64,000 bases of DNA from Nitrospira sp. GTDB lineage: Bacteria; Nitrospirota; Nitrospiria; Nitrospirales; Nitrospiraceae. The position numbers and the translations under genes are program-made. Within the stretch, counting starts at the first letter, position 1. Each line of letters begins with the position of its first letter. The notes beneath the pieces were generated by a model that ran no database searches, had not been told where the DNA came from, and saw only the letters and a program-made list of their open reading frames with translations. This document shows, piece by piece, positions 26,215 to 34,830 of the stretch. The stretch is from the NCBI GenBank assembly GCA_018242725.1, contig JAFEBI010000011.1:62001-126000 (forward strand), read 5' to 3'.

Positions 26215-26952
26215 TCAGCACGACTGGGCATGATGGTATTCGTGAACCAGAGCATGCCCGCGACCTTTGCTCAGTAACCATCGATTCACCGGCACAGCTG
26301 CCAAAAATGCCAGCACCAATGAAAAAGCCAAGCTGCCCCAAAACAAGAGCGTCCCCAGGCCCGCATCCATGGCTCCTGGAATAATCAACATCACGGCGTT
26401 ATCGATGACTTCCATAGTCGCAATGGATAACGTGTCGGACGCGAACGCGAGACCAAGCGCCGGGCGTAATGCCACGCCATGCTTTAACAGCGGTTTGATG
26501 GTCAGCAGGTACCCAAACACGAAAGCCAGTGCCACTGACATGGCAACAGTCGTTGTATTGGCCAGACCCAGATATGTCCCGACGACCATGCCCAGAACTT
26601 CTCCAATTGCGCACCCGGTCAGACAATGGGCTGTTGCAGAAAAAGCGAGTGAGGTCAGTGACGCTGCCTGATGACCAGCCGGATGCTGATGCGAAGTAGA
26701 GTGGTCATGAATTATTGACGCATCCTTCGATTCAGACTCCAGTGAATGTTCCTGATGAACCTTATACCCGAGCGCCTCTGTGGCCTTAACGATGTCTTCT
26801 CGCGAGATCTTACGAGGGTCGAATGAGACCGTGGCGCTTCCAACCTGCACCGAGTGCACCTGCACACTATCTAAGTTCTTCAAGCTCTGGGTAAGTTCTT
26901 CGACGCAATGTCCACACGACATACCGTCAATCTGTACTGTCAATATCTGCAT
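26215..26952 (-). CDS. HMA domain fused to DUF4396 membrane protein
   Basis: 245 residues. An N-terminal heavy-metal-associated domain (1-67) with GMSCGHC (Cys13, Cys16), a His-rich linker (HDHSTSHQHPAGH) and then a four- to five-helix DUF4396 membrane domain with a His-rich C-terminus (HALVHEYHHAQSC). The HMA part should bind Cu(I) and pass it on; the DUF4396 part has no firm function but often accompanies copper genes. AAGGAGG lies 5 bases before ATG. It converges on cusA and is transcribed in the same direction as the sigma factor 131 bases downstream. Confidence 0.88.
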   Translation of the reverse strand: MQILTVQIDGMSCGHCVEELTQSLKNLDSVQVHSVQVGSATVSFDPRKISREDIVKATEALGYKVHQEHSLESESKDASIIHDHSTSHQHPAGHQAASLTSLAFSATAHCLTGCAIGEVLGMVVGTYLGLANTTTVAMSVALAFVFGYLLTIKPLLKHGVALRPALGLAFASDTLSIATMEVIDNAVMLIIPGAMDAGLGTLLFWGSLAFSLVLAFLAAVPVNRWLLSKGRGHALVHEYHHAQSC

Positions 26953-27083
26953 GACTACCTCCTTATCGTCTATGGGTTATGAGTCGATTCATTCGCCTCG
27001 TACACCTCTATAGACGGAAGGAGAGAAAGGATATTACAGTTCAAGCGGAAACAATTGGCAAATGGATGAAATCCCGCGAGGTT

Positions 27084-27674
27084 TTAGGCTTCTTTGCAAG
27101 TACAGTTCAGACAACCATGCGTGCTGCACACGCCGCATGATCGCTCCAAGCTTTGTCGTAAGGCCTGCCTGGCGCGATGAAGACGAACCGTTGCATTATT
27201 GGGCGTGATCTGCAAGTCTTTCGCGACGACGGAGACGGCTTCTCCGGCTAAATCAATCCGCCGGATCAAGTCCGAATAGGCTGGACGAAGGACTAATATC
27301 GCATCATCCAGACAGCGGCACACCGACGCTCTGATTTCATCCAACGACGGTACATGATCGTCGCCTAAGACCTTGGCTTGTTCTACAAGATCGCTGCGCC
27401 GGGCTTTCTCGGACGCTTTTGAACGATAGTAATCGATCACGGTATTGCGAAGTATGCGATAAAACCATGGGACTACGCTCTCTTCGTTATTCAGCGAATG
27501 CTGTTGCTGAATAGCTTTGACCAAGCTCTGCTGGAGGAGGTCCTGGACGATGAAGTCATCCTCCACCCGACGGCGCAAGAAAGACTCGAAAAGAGGTCGA
27601 TTCTCTGTAAGACGATGAATGACGGAGTCGGCATCAGAAGACGAGCCGGGTTGTTCCTTCTTTCGCATAGCCAT
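27084..27674 (-). CDS. CorE-like ECF sigma factor with Cys-rich tail
   Basis: 196 residues: sigma region 2 (LFESFLRRRVEDDFIVQDLLQQ, WFYRILRNTVIDYYRSK) and region 4 (LAGEAVSVVAKDLQITPNNATVRLHRARQAL). The C-terminus carries Cys at 180, 183, 188, 191 and 193 with a His at 186. Such a tail replaces an anti-sigma factor in the CorE group (ECF44), where Cu or Cd binding switches the sigma on. No anti-sigma gene is adjacent. It lies between the Cus-like and CopAB cassettes, so these are the likely regulon; its promoter motif was not identified. Confidence 0.87.
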   Translation of the reverse strand: MAMRKKEQPGSSSDADSVIHRLTENRPLFESFLRRRVEDDFIVQDLLQQSLVKAIQQQHSLNNEESVVPWFYRILRNTVIDYYRSKASEKARRSDLVEQAKVLGDDHVPSLDEIRASVCRCLDDAILVLRPAYSDLIRRIDLAGEAVSVVAKDLQITPNNATVRLHRARQALRQSLERSCGVCSTHGCLNCTCKEA

Positions 27675-27863
27675 GACAATCCCTTTCTTAACTGATCGCA
27701 GTATACCCGCAGTTTTCGGATCAGGCCCGCGTGGGGATTTTCTCTATATTTAAGATTCCTATTCGTTGATATTCGCAAGTCCCGTGCAGAGAAGCTTTTA
27801 TGACAGAGAGATAAGACTAACTTGAGCTTGACGTGTCTGGTGGGATTGAGGCAAGCTTTACCT

Positions 27864-28238
27864 ATGAAGGGCTGGACTACTTTCAAACGAAAGGTGCGCT
27901 CATTCAGTCTCGTCCTGTTCTTCGCCCTCTGTCAGATCGTCGGGACCATGTGTACTGTGCCGGACCTGTCGTTGGCTGACGACGCGGCACAGATGGCTGA
28001 ACAGTCGAATCATGTGGCCTGTCCTATGGACGGGACCGTTATGTGCCCGCCTTCAGCCTTATCGTCGCCCGAGCGGCAACTCAAGCATGCAGCAACCATT
28101 GATCTAGATCACACGCCGCTACTGTTCAGCCATGTCGCAGCATCTACCGCTTCCCCTAGGCTGAAATTGCTGTCGCGGAGCTCTGTTCAGGAGTTCATCC
28201 CCATTTCCATAGCCTCTCCATCGGTCCTTCGCATTTAA
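27864..28238 (+). CDS. Small exported protein heading the CopAB cassette
   Basis: 124 residues with signal sequence (FSLVLFFALCQIVG) and CPMDGTVMCPP, a Cys/Met pair suited to Cu(I). C-terminal ASPSVLRI matches the header at 19225. A TTG codon at 27822 would extend it by 14 residues. It is divergent from the sigma-factor gene, sharing a 189-base control region. Unnamed family; copper binding is inferred. Confidence 0.6.
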   Translation: MKGWTTFKRKVRSFSLVLFFALCQIVGTMCTVPDLSLADDAAQMAEQSNHVACPMDGTVMCPPSALSSPERQLKHAATIDLDHTPLLFSHVAASTASPRLKLLSRSSVQEFIPISIASPSVLRI

Positions 28239-28404
28239 TTAAAAACCTCAGTTCATTCTCGGTCACTCCGTTGTGATCGGAGGCGGCATGGTGTTATCGA
28301 GCCGCCTGCTTTGAAGGTGTCATTACACCACTGCCCCGACGCCACACCACCCGGGTCCACGGACTCGAATAGGGGCTGCTATCACATGAAAAGGAGAACA
28401 TCTC

Positions 28405-28626
28405 ATGATGGGCATGCGTTGGACCAATTGGCTCGGTTTTGCAATGCTGGCCTTCTTTCTTTTGATTCATGAGCCGATATGGCTGCTCCTAGGGTTTGGG
28501 GCCACGGGGTCCGACAACCCCGAGTTTGACAGCACGAAGATCCTGTGGGCTATTCCAGTCGTCGCCTACGTTATAGTTGCCGCTGTATTGATCATACGGG
28601 GAGCGCCAGATAGCGATAAATCCTGA
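28405..28626 (+). CDS. Small two-helix membrane protein, copy C
   Basis: 73 residues, closest relative of the gene at 12292: same MMGMR start, NWLGFAML, EPIWLLLGF, EFDSTKILWAIPV and YVIVAAVLIIRG. Ribosome site AAAGGAGAAC upstream. It sits between the header gene and the copper oxidase, so it is part of the shared accessory kit of these cassettes. Function unknown. Confidence 0.75.
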   Translation: MMGMRWTNWLGFAMLAFFLLIHEPIWLLLGFGATGSDNPEFDSTKILWAIPVVAYVIVAAVLIIRGAPDSDKS

Positions 28627-28685
28627 CCGATTTTGAGTTAGGTTTGGATGGAACCAACAAGGCGATCGTCATGTAATCGAGGAAG

Positions 28686-30524
28686 ATGGCACAGGACAAA
28701 ACTGACCTGATTTCCCGGCGTGTGCTATTGAAACGGATTGGAGCGCTCTCACTGCTCAGTACGATCCAGCCGCTCATCCCCGCATGCGCGAAGCACGGGT
28801 TACTCCCCATGACTTCCGTTAGTACACAACCCGCAACATTAAGCGGCGAGCTGATCGACCTGGTGATCAGCGAACAAACCTTCGCTCTGGATGGGCACAC
28901 GGGGACCGCCATGACAATCAACGGGACGATCCCGGGGCCGCTCATCCGTTTGAAGGAAGGCCAAGAGGTGGCGCTGCGAGTCACAAACCGGTTGGCTGAA
29001 ATTACATCGATTCATTGGCATGGCATTCTCCTGCCTCCCATTATGGATGGCGTACCTGGAGTGAGCTTCGGAGGAATCAAGCCTGGGGCGACCTTCACCT
29101 ATCGGTTTCCCATCAGGCAAAGCGGTACCTATTGGTATCACAGCCACTCCGGTGGCCAGGAATTGCAAGGGATGTATGCGCCGCTGATTCTCGATCCAGC
29201 CGAGCCGGAACCGTTTAAGTATGACCGCGAGTATGTGGTGATGCTATCCGATTGGAGTTTCGAATCACCTGAGACGCTGCTCTCAAACTTAAAGAAGCAA
29301 GGAGGGTACTACAATTTTCAGAAGCGAGCAGCTCGTGAGTTCTTAAGTGATATCCGACGGATGGGCTTCTGGGCGGCGCTGCAGGACTATCTGATGTGGC
29401 ACCAGATGCGGATGGACCCAACCGATTTCGCGGATGTGACCGGGAATACCTTGACCTATCTGATGAACGGCTTGTCGTCTTCAGCGAATTGGACGGCATT
29501 GTTTCATCCAAACCAACGCATACGTCTTCGCTTTATCAATGCGGCTTCGATGACGTTTTATGATGTCCGGATTCCCGGGTTGACGATGACCGTGGTGCAG
29601 GCTGACGGCCAGAACGTCCAGCCTGTCGCTATCGAGGAATTTCGCTTTGGCCCCGCCGAAACCTACGATGTCATGATCGAACCGACCGAAGACCGGGCAT
29701 ACACCATTTTTGCCGAGACTATGGATCGTAGCGGATTCGCTCGTGGAACCATTGCTTCTCGGCCTGGCATGGAAGGGGAGATTCCTGAACGCCGCCCCCG
29801 TCCGCTGCGGACCATGGAAGACATGGGGATGAGCATGGAAGGCATGGAGATGAAGGGCATGGACATGCCGCACAAGAATTCTTCTAGTGACATGCCCAGC
29901 ATGAAGCATGGGCAACATGACACGGAAACGCATGATAGCCCGGGTAGATCTCATGATGGTCAAAATGCCTCTACGATTCCCGGATCCCAGCCACTTAGAC
30001 ATGGCCCAGACGATCACGGTACCGGGAATCAAATGGTGGCTGAATATTCACAAAATCGGTTTGGAGAACCAGGAAGAGGGCTGGAAGACAGTCCTAGAAG
30101 AGTCTTGCGATACAGCGACTTGAAAAGTATTGCTCCTTATCCCGACCAACGAGGGCCTGAGCGCGAAATCGAATTACATCTCACAGGACACATGGAACGG
30201 TTCATGTGGTCCTTCGACGGCAAAAAATATTCGGAAGAAAAACAACCGATTGCCTTCCGCCATGGCGAACGGGTCCGCTTCACTTTCGTGAACGATACTA
30301 TGATGGAGCATCCACTCCATTTACATGGGATGTGGATGCACCTTGAAAACGGCGCAGGCGAATATCTGCCTCGTAAGCACACCGTCATTGTGAAGCCTGC
30401 CGAGCGCGTCTCGGTCACTATCACAGCAGATGCTCCAGGGCGATGGGCCTTTCACTGCCATTTGTTGCTTCACATGGAAGCAGGCATGTTCCGGGTTGTC
30501 GAGGTATCTGACTACGGCCCATAG
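28686..30524 (+). CDS. copA: CopA/PcoA-type multicopper oxidase
   Basis: Periplasmic cuprous oxidase for copper tolerance, 612 residues. Twin-arginine-like start (SRRVLLKRIGALSLL) fits export of a folded copper protein, and a Cys near residue 34 could be lipidated. Copper-site motifs are all present: HWHG (about 110), YWYHSHS (about 150), HPLHLHGMW (about 541) and HCHLLLHMEAGM (about 589). A Met/His-rich insert lies at about 376-416. GAGGAAG precedes the ATG. It is followed after seven bases by copB. Confidence 0.93.
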   Translation: MAQDKTDLISRRVLLKRIGALSLLSTIQPLIPACAKHGLLPMTSVSTQPATLSGELIDLVISEQTFALDGHTGTAMTINGTIPGPLIRLKEGQEVALRVTNRLAEITSIHWHGILLPPIMDGVPGVSFGGIKPGATFTYRFPIRQSGTYWYHSHSGGQELQGMYAPLILDPAEPEPFKYDREYVVMLSDWSFESPETLLSNLKKQGGYYNFQKRAAREFLSDIRRMGFWAALQDYLMWHQMRMDPTDFADVTGNTLTYLMNGLSSSANWTALFHPNQRIRLRFINAASMTFYDVRIPGLTMTVVQADGQNVQPVAIEEFRFGPAETYDVMIEPTEDRAYTIFAETMDRSGFARGTIASRPGMEGEIPERRPRPLRTMEDMGMSMEGMEMKGMDMPHKNSSSDMPSMKHGQHDTETHDSPGRSHDGQNASTIPGSQPLRHGPDDHGTGNQMVAEYSQNRFGEPGRGLEDSPRRVLRYSDLKSIAPYPDQRGPEREIELHLTGHMERFMWSFDGKKYSEEKQPIAFRHGERVRFTFVNDTMMEHPLHLHGMWMHLENGAGEYLPRKHTVIVKPAERVSVTITADAPGRWAFHCHLLLHMEAGMFRVVEVSDYGP

Positions 30525-30531
30525 GAAAGAC

Positions 30532-31458
30532 ATGTCTGTTCGAGCTGTTCAGCAGCAAGCCGTCCTAATTGGACTCATCGGTATGGCCATATATACACCT
30601 ATGGTATCAGCAGAAAGCCAGCCTGCTTGGTCTCACATGGAAAGGTTTCATCACTCCTCCATTGAATTTAATGTGTCCGAGTTGCATCGGCACGACATCG
30701 ATGCAGAGACGCCCTCATTCGCTCTGTCATCTTCTCCTGACAAGCACACACTTCCGAACCTTTCACCAGGAGAGGGCTGGCCAAGTCCGGTCAATGATCG
30801 CGAGAATCGCCTGTTTACACTAATAGATGTGCTCGAATATCGCCCAAGAACGGGCGGCGCTGGCCGTACGAGCGACTACCGCTGGGACATTGAAGGGTGG
30901 TACGGCGGCGATTACAACCGGCTCTGGTTCAAGAGCGAAGGCCAACAGGACACGGCCTTCAAAGCGGATCATGACGTGGACTTTCAGCTACTGTACGGAC
31001 GGTTCATCCGGAAATATTACGATGTTCAGATAGGCCCACGCGTCGAGACGCAAACGTTCCGTGGTAGCAACGTCACACGCGGGCTTGGTGTGATCGGGAT
31101 ACAGGGGCTTGTGCCTTACAATTACGAGTTGGAAGCCGCCCTGTTCATTGATCAGAACGGAAAGGTGTCCGGGCGTCTTTCGCTGACCAAGGATCTTCTT
31201 TTAACGCAACGGCTGATCCTTCAAGGTCGCTTTGAAACCAATGTAGCGGTTCAACGGGTCGAGCAGTTCACCACCGGGTCAGGGCTGAATAATCTGGAAT
31301 TTGGGATGCGCCTGCGTTATGAAATGCGACGGGAATTTTCGCCCTATGTAGGCTTCTCCCTCGATAGAAGTTTCGGCGAAACCGCCACGCTCGTGCGCCA
31401 AGAAGGTGGAAATCCGAGCCAGATACGATTCGTAGCCGGTTTGCGTATGTGGTTCTAG
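30532..31458 (+). CDS. copB: CopB/PcoB outer-membrane copper protein
   Basis: 308 residues from ATG 30532 (AGGAAAGAC upstream); earlier in-frame ATGs lie inside copA. Signal peptide to about residue 27 (PMVSA). The CopB beta-barrel domain follows from about 75, with DVLEYRP, WDIEGWYGGDYNRLWFKSEG and the terminal RFVAGLRMWF ending in the C-terminal Phe of outer-membrane barrels. Works with CopA in copper sequestration or efflux. The long Met-rich N-terminus of some CopB proteins is missing; a His-containing stretch takes its place. Confidence 0.9.
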   Translation: MSVRAVQQQAVLIGLIGMAIYTPMVSAESQPAWSHMERFHHSSIEFNVSELHRHDIDAETPSFALSSSPDKHTLPNLSPGEGWPSPVNDRENRLFTLIDVLEYRPRTGGAGRTSDYRWDIEGWYGGDYNRLWFKSEGQQDTAFKADHDVDFQLLYGRFIRKYYDVQIGPRVETQTFRGSNVTRGLGVIGIQGLVPYNYELEAALFIDQNGKVSGRLSLTKDLLLTQRLILQGRFETNVAVQRVEQFTTGSGLNNLEFGMRLRYEMRREFSPYVGFSLDRSFGETATLVRQEGGNPSQIRFVAGLRMWF

Positions 31459-31748
31459 CAGGCTGGATACTGCTGCCTGCCTATAGCACAAGAGGGATCT
31501 CTTCGCACCGCGTTATTAAGCGTGGCTGTGACTGACTCGGATTGCCCGAGCTGTCTGCCGAAAGATCGCGACACGGTGAGTCCTCCTCCTGTGGCGCCCC
31601 TAAAAGCACGCAATTAACTCGTGAAGTGTTCCCAGCGTTCAATCCAGCTTGCTGGCCTCCGCATGGGAGCAAGCCTTGGCTCGTCAGCGCCCTGGTGATA
31701 TCTTTGTCTTTACACAGAGAGGGTTACATCACCTGAGGATAGCTTTCA
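31459..31748. other. Gene-free spacer between copB and the fourth cassette
   Basis: About 290 bases, no supported gene, repeat or clear terminator. The promoter of the next cassette starts at 31749. Confidence 0.4.
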
Positions 31749-31777
31749 TTGATGCAATGATAGGACTGTGCTAGGCT
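31749..31777 (+). promoter_or_regulatory. Promoter of the fourth (CzcCBA-CzcD) cassette
   Basis: TTGATG (31749-31754) and TAGGCT (31772-31777) with a 17-base spacer. The predicted start lies at the ATG of the header gene (31784), again a leaderless arrangement. Confidence 0.5.
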
Positions 31778-31783
31778 GTCGCC

Positions 31784-32254
31784 ATGCGACTGACAGAAAA
31801 GAAGACGGGGTGGTCTCGAGTCGTAATCCTTACCTGGGCGGCCTTATGGATGCTCGCCGCACCATTGGTGCATATCCATCCGGAGGCCGACCATCGACAT
31901 GGCGATCCGGGTCACGTTCACGGTGGCACAATACATACGGTTTTTTCACCAGACCTGAGCTGTGAATTTTCCAACTACGACCATGCCCCGATTGCAGCTA
32001 CCGAGTCTCGTTGTCCGCTTCACCTAATTGCCCAACCCCTCCATGGAGCGGAGCACCTTGAAATCGATTTCGTTCTCGCATTTTCCGCCAAGCCGCAAGT
32101 TGGTAAAGGTACCGCGTTAGATCTGGCTGCACATTCTTTCTATGCGAATCAACCTCCGAGGCCTTCTGTCACATCACAGCCGTGTCCAAGTCCTTCTCCA
32201 ACAAATCTTTTTCTCACGACCAATCTTACATCCCGTGCGCCTCCTTCCGTCTGA
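31784..32254 (+). CDS. His-rich small exported protein heading the fourth cassette
   Basis: 156 residues: signal sequence (VVILTWAALWMLAAPLVHIH), then a histidine cluster (HPEADHRHGDPGHVHGG) suited to Zn/Co/Ni, a CPLHLIAQPLH segment and a proline-rich end with SRAPPSV. The layout is like DUF2946-type proteins. A Zn-type His site instead of the Cys/Met of the copper headers fits the divalent-metal pump it precedes. Role inferred. Confidence 0.65.
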   Translation: MRLTEKKTGWSRVVILTWAALWMLAAPLVHIHPEADHRHGDPGHVHGGTIHTVFSPDLSCEFSNYDHAPIAATESRCPLHLIAQPLHGAEHLEIDFVLAFSAKPQVGKGTALDLAAHSFYANQPPRPSVTSQPCPSPSPTNLFLTTNLTSRAPPSV

Positions 32255-32356
32255 TCTTGTTTTTTACAACTGCTGACGGTTCGATTTTTTGAATCGGCGC
32301 TGCATGACCGTCTCCTTATGGAGGCGAGTCGTCCAAGCGTCGACGGAGGGGACAGC

Positions 32357-33616
32357 ATGAAATCTGCACGCGTTTGCGGAATCATCGCCGCGTTCGTATG
32401 CACGATGATATTCGGATCTTATCTAATGTGCCATGCCGAAGATCTGAGGCCCAGCGGATACACACTGGGTCAACTCTTACAACTCGCGCTTCAACACAAT
32501 CCAAAGATGAAAGGCGCTGAGGCAGTTTTGGAGCAGACCCAGAGTCAACGGGTTACCGCCGACGCCTACCTCAATCCCATCATTACCGGCTCCGTGGGCC
32601 GAGGGTCGATTCGTGATCCGCGGACAGGTATCTCTATCGCCGAACGGACTATTACGGTGGAGCAACCGTTGGAGTGGCTGGGCAAGCGAGCGGCCAGACA
32701 ACGCGCAGCTGAGGCAGGCGTAGGGGGCGCTCTTGCCGGATTCGATCAAATGAAAATGTCGGTCATGGCCGACGTCAAAGGCGCGTTCTTCCGATTGCTC
32801 TTTGCGCAACAGGATGCCCGGCTTGCGAGAGAAAATCTGAAGACGGTCGAAGACCTCGTGAAGTTGGTGAACGCGCGCGTGAGTACCAAGGAGGCACCGA
32901 AATTCGAGTGGATCAAAGCGACCGTTGAACTCCAGAAGTCCCAAAAGGATCTGGCAAGAGCCGACAATGCCCTTCTCGTCGCTCGTGCGCAACTCAACGC
33001 GGTGACAGGCAAGGCCATGGGAGAATCTTTTGCCGTCCAAGGCGAATTTGAAGCGGTGAGAACCGGTCTGGAACTCCACGCATTGGTGAATCAGGCATTC
33101 GAGCGTCAACCCGCGCTTCGCCGACAGCAGAAAGCGGTCGAGCAAGCCGAATACACGATCGAGCACGAACGCGCATCGCGGATTCCCAATGTCTCCGTAA
33201 TCGGTCAGTATCATCGGGAAGCCGGCGATGAATCTGTCACGGCAGGATTCAGCGTAGCGCTGCCGGTTTGGTATCGCCGACAAGGAGAAATCGGGACGGC
33301 GATGGGTGCTCATCGAGAAGCACAGGCGGAGCGGGATAGAATACAGCAAGAACTGGAGCAGACCATTATTCAATATTTTCAGGAAATGCAGACCGCTCAA
33401 GCGCAGATGAAGGTTTTTGAACAAGGCCTTCTGCATCAAGCCAAAGAGGCCCTCGACATCGCCCAGTTCAGTTTTCGCCATGGAGCGACCAGCCTGCTGG
33501 AAGTCATCGACGCGCAGCGTGTCTCTCGCCAGACTCTGCTGGAATATGCCCAAGCGCAAGCCGATCACTCCATCGCGTTGGCCCGGCTGGAGCGAGCGGT
33601 GGGAGAATTGCCATGA
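32357..33616 (+). CDS. CzcC-like outer-membrane factor (TolC family)
   Basis: 419 residues from ATG 32357 (GGAGGGGACAGC upstream), signal peptide ending near CHAE (about 31). OEP repeats with LQHNPKMKGAEAVLEQ and ASRIPNVSVIGQYH. It is clearly similar in length and sequence to the protein at 13465. It overlaps the adaptor gene by four bases. Confidence 0.9.
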   Translation: MKSARVCGIIAAFVCTMIFGSYLMCHAEDLRPSGYTLGQLLQLALQHNPKMKGAEAVLEQTQSQRVTADAYLNPIITGSVGRGSIRDPRTGISIAERTITVEQPLEWLGKRAARQRAAEAGVGGALAGFDQMKMSVMADVKGAFFRLLFAQQDARLARENLKTVEDLVKLVNARVSTKEAPKFEWIKATVELQKSQKDLARADNALLVARAQLNAVTGKAMGESFAVQGEFEAVRTGLELHALVNQAFERQPALRRQQKAVEQAEYTIEHERASRIPNVSVIGQYHREAGDESVTAGFSVALPVWYRRQGEIGTAMGAHREAQAERDRIQQELEQTIIQYFQEMQTAQAQMKVFEQGLLHQAKEALDIAQFSFRHGATSLLEVIDAQRVSRQTLLEYAQAQADHSIALARLERAVGELP

Positions 33617-34830
33617 ATACTTTCATGCGCGTTTCATTGGTTTCTCTCCGAATTATTCCGTTACTCTTAATCGCCACGGTCCTCCCATCGTGTCAGTCAA
33701 AGCAAGAGGATGCTCCGAAGCCGCCTGCCCCGACAGCAGCCACCCCTCCTTCTGAATCTGGTATCCTCCAATTGCCGGAAGGAAGTCCGACCCTTACCCA
33801 TCTTCAAACCGAACGAGTCGCTCTCCGCCCGATCCGGACGACCCTCAAAGCCCAGGCGGGGAAGATTTTGGCGAATGAGAATCGACTCGCGCACCTCAGC
33901 GCGAGAGTACCGGGCCGTATCGTGGCTGTGTATGCCAACCTGGGAGACCGAGTTAAGGAAGGTGACCGGCTTCTCCTGCTCGATAGCCCTGCCTTTGGCG
34001 AAGCCCAACTGGAATATCGCAAAGCGCGAAATGTCTTGAGTGTGACCGAAAAAGCTCTCGAACGTGCTCAAGCGCTGCTGGACCGCGGCGCAATTGGCGC
34101 CGGTGAGCATCAACGGCGAGAGGCCGATTATGAGAACGCCAGAGCCGATGTGCATGAAGCCGAAGAAAAATTGCATTTGCTTGGCATGACAGAGCGGGAA
34201 ATTCAGCGTCTGGCAGCCAAAACCTTGCCTCATGCAGAAGTCGCCCAAGTTTTTCTCCGAGCGCCGTTTGGCGGTGATGTCATTGAACGAAATGCAACAA
34301 TTGGCGAAGTCGTCGATCCCAATAAGATGCTGTTCACAGTGGCGGATCTCTCGACCGTGTGGGTGCGCGCCGATTTTCCGGAGCACCAGGCCGGTCGATT
34401 AAAGAATGGGCTTACCATCGACGTGCGGGTATCAGCTTATCCAGACACAACCTTTCGAGGGTCCATTACCTACGTCGGTGCGGTGATCGATCCGGCCACA
34501 AGGACGGTCATGGCGCGCGCGGACGTGTCTAACCCTCATGGTCAATTGCGCCCGGAGATGTTCGCCGAGATCACCTTGCTCACGGATGAACAATCGCTCT
34601 TGAGCGTTTCACGTGCGGCGATCCAACAAGTCGGTAGTCGGACGGTGGCCTTCGCTGTTCGGGGACCGCATCGATTTGAACCCCACGAGGTGACCCTTGG
34701 TCAGACCTCACCTGAATATGTGCAGGTCGTCACCGGGCTGACTGCCGGAGACGAAGTGGTGACACAAGGTAGTTATGCCCTAAAGTCCGAGTTGCTCCGG
34801 GAGGAGATGCCGGCAGGAGGCCCGCTATGA
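33613..34830 (+). CDS. CzcB-like periplasmic adaptor, lipoprotein
   Basis: 405 residues, lipobox VLPSC near residue 26, then a Pro/Glu linker. Barrel-sandwich halves (ARVPGRIVAVYANLGDRVKEGD and FGGDVIERNATIGEVVDP) flank a coiled-coil hairpin; VADLSTVWVRADFPEHQAGRL and the beta-barrel domain follow. Overlaps both neighbours by four bases, so the three pump subunits are tightly coupled. No metal-binding extension. Confidence 0.9.
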   Translation: MNTFMRVSLVSLRIIPLLLIATVLPSCQSKQEDAPKPPAPTAATPPSESGILQLPEGSPTLTHLQTERVALRPIRTTLKAQAGKILANENRLAHLSARVPGRIVAVYANLGDRVKEGDRLLLLDSPAFGEAQLEYRKARNVLSVTEKALERAQALLDRGAIGAGEHQRREADYENARADVHEAEEKLHLLGMTEREIQRLAAKTLPHAEVAQVFLRAPFGGDVIERNATIGEVVDPNKMLFTVADLSTVWVRADFPEHQAGRLKNGLTIDVRVSAYPDTTFRGSITYVGAVIDPATRTVMARADVSNPHGQLRPEMFAEITLLTDEQSLLSVSRAAIQQVGSRTVAFAVRGPHRFEPHEVTLGQTSPEYVQVVTGLTAGDEVVTQGSYALKSELLREEMPAGGPL

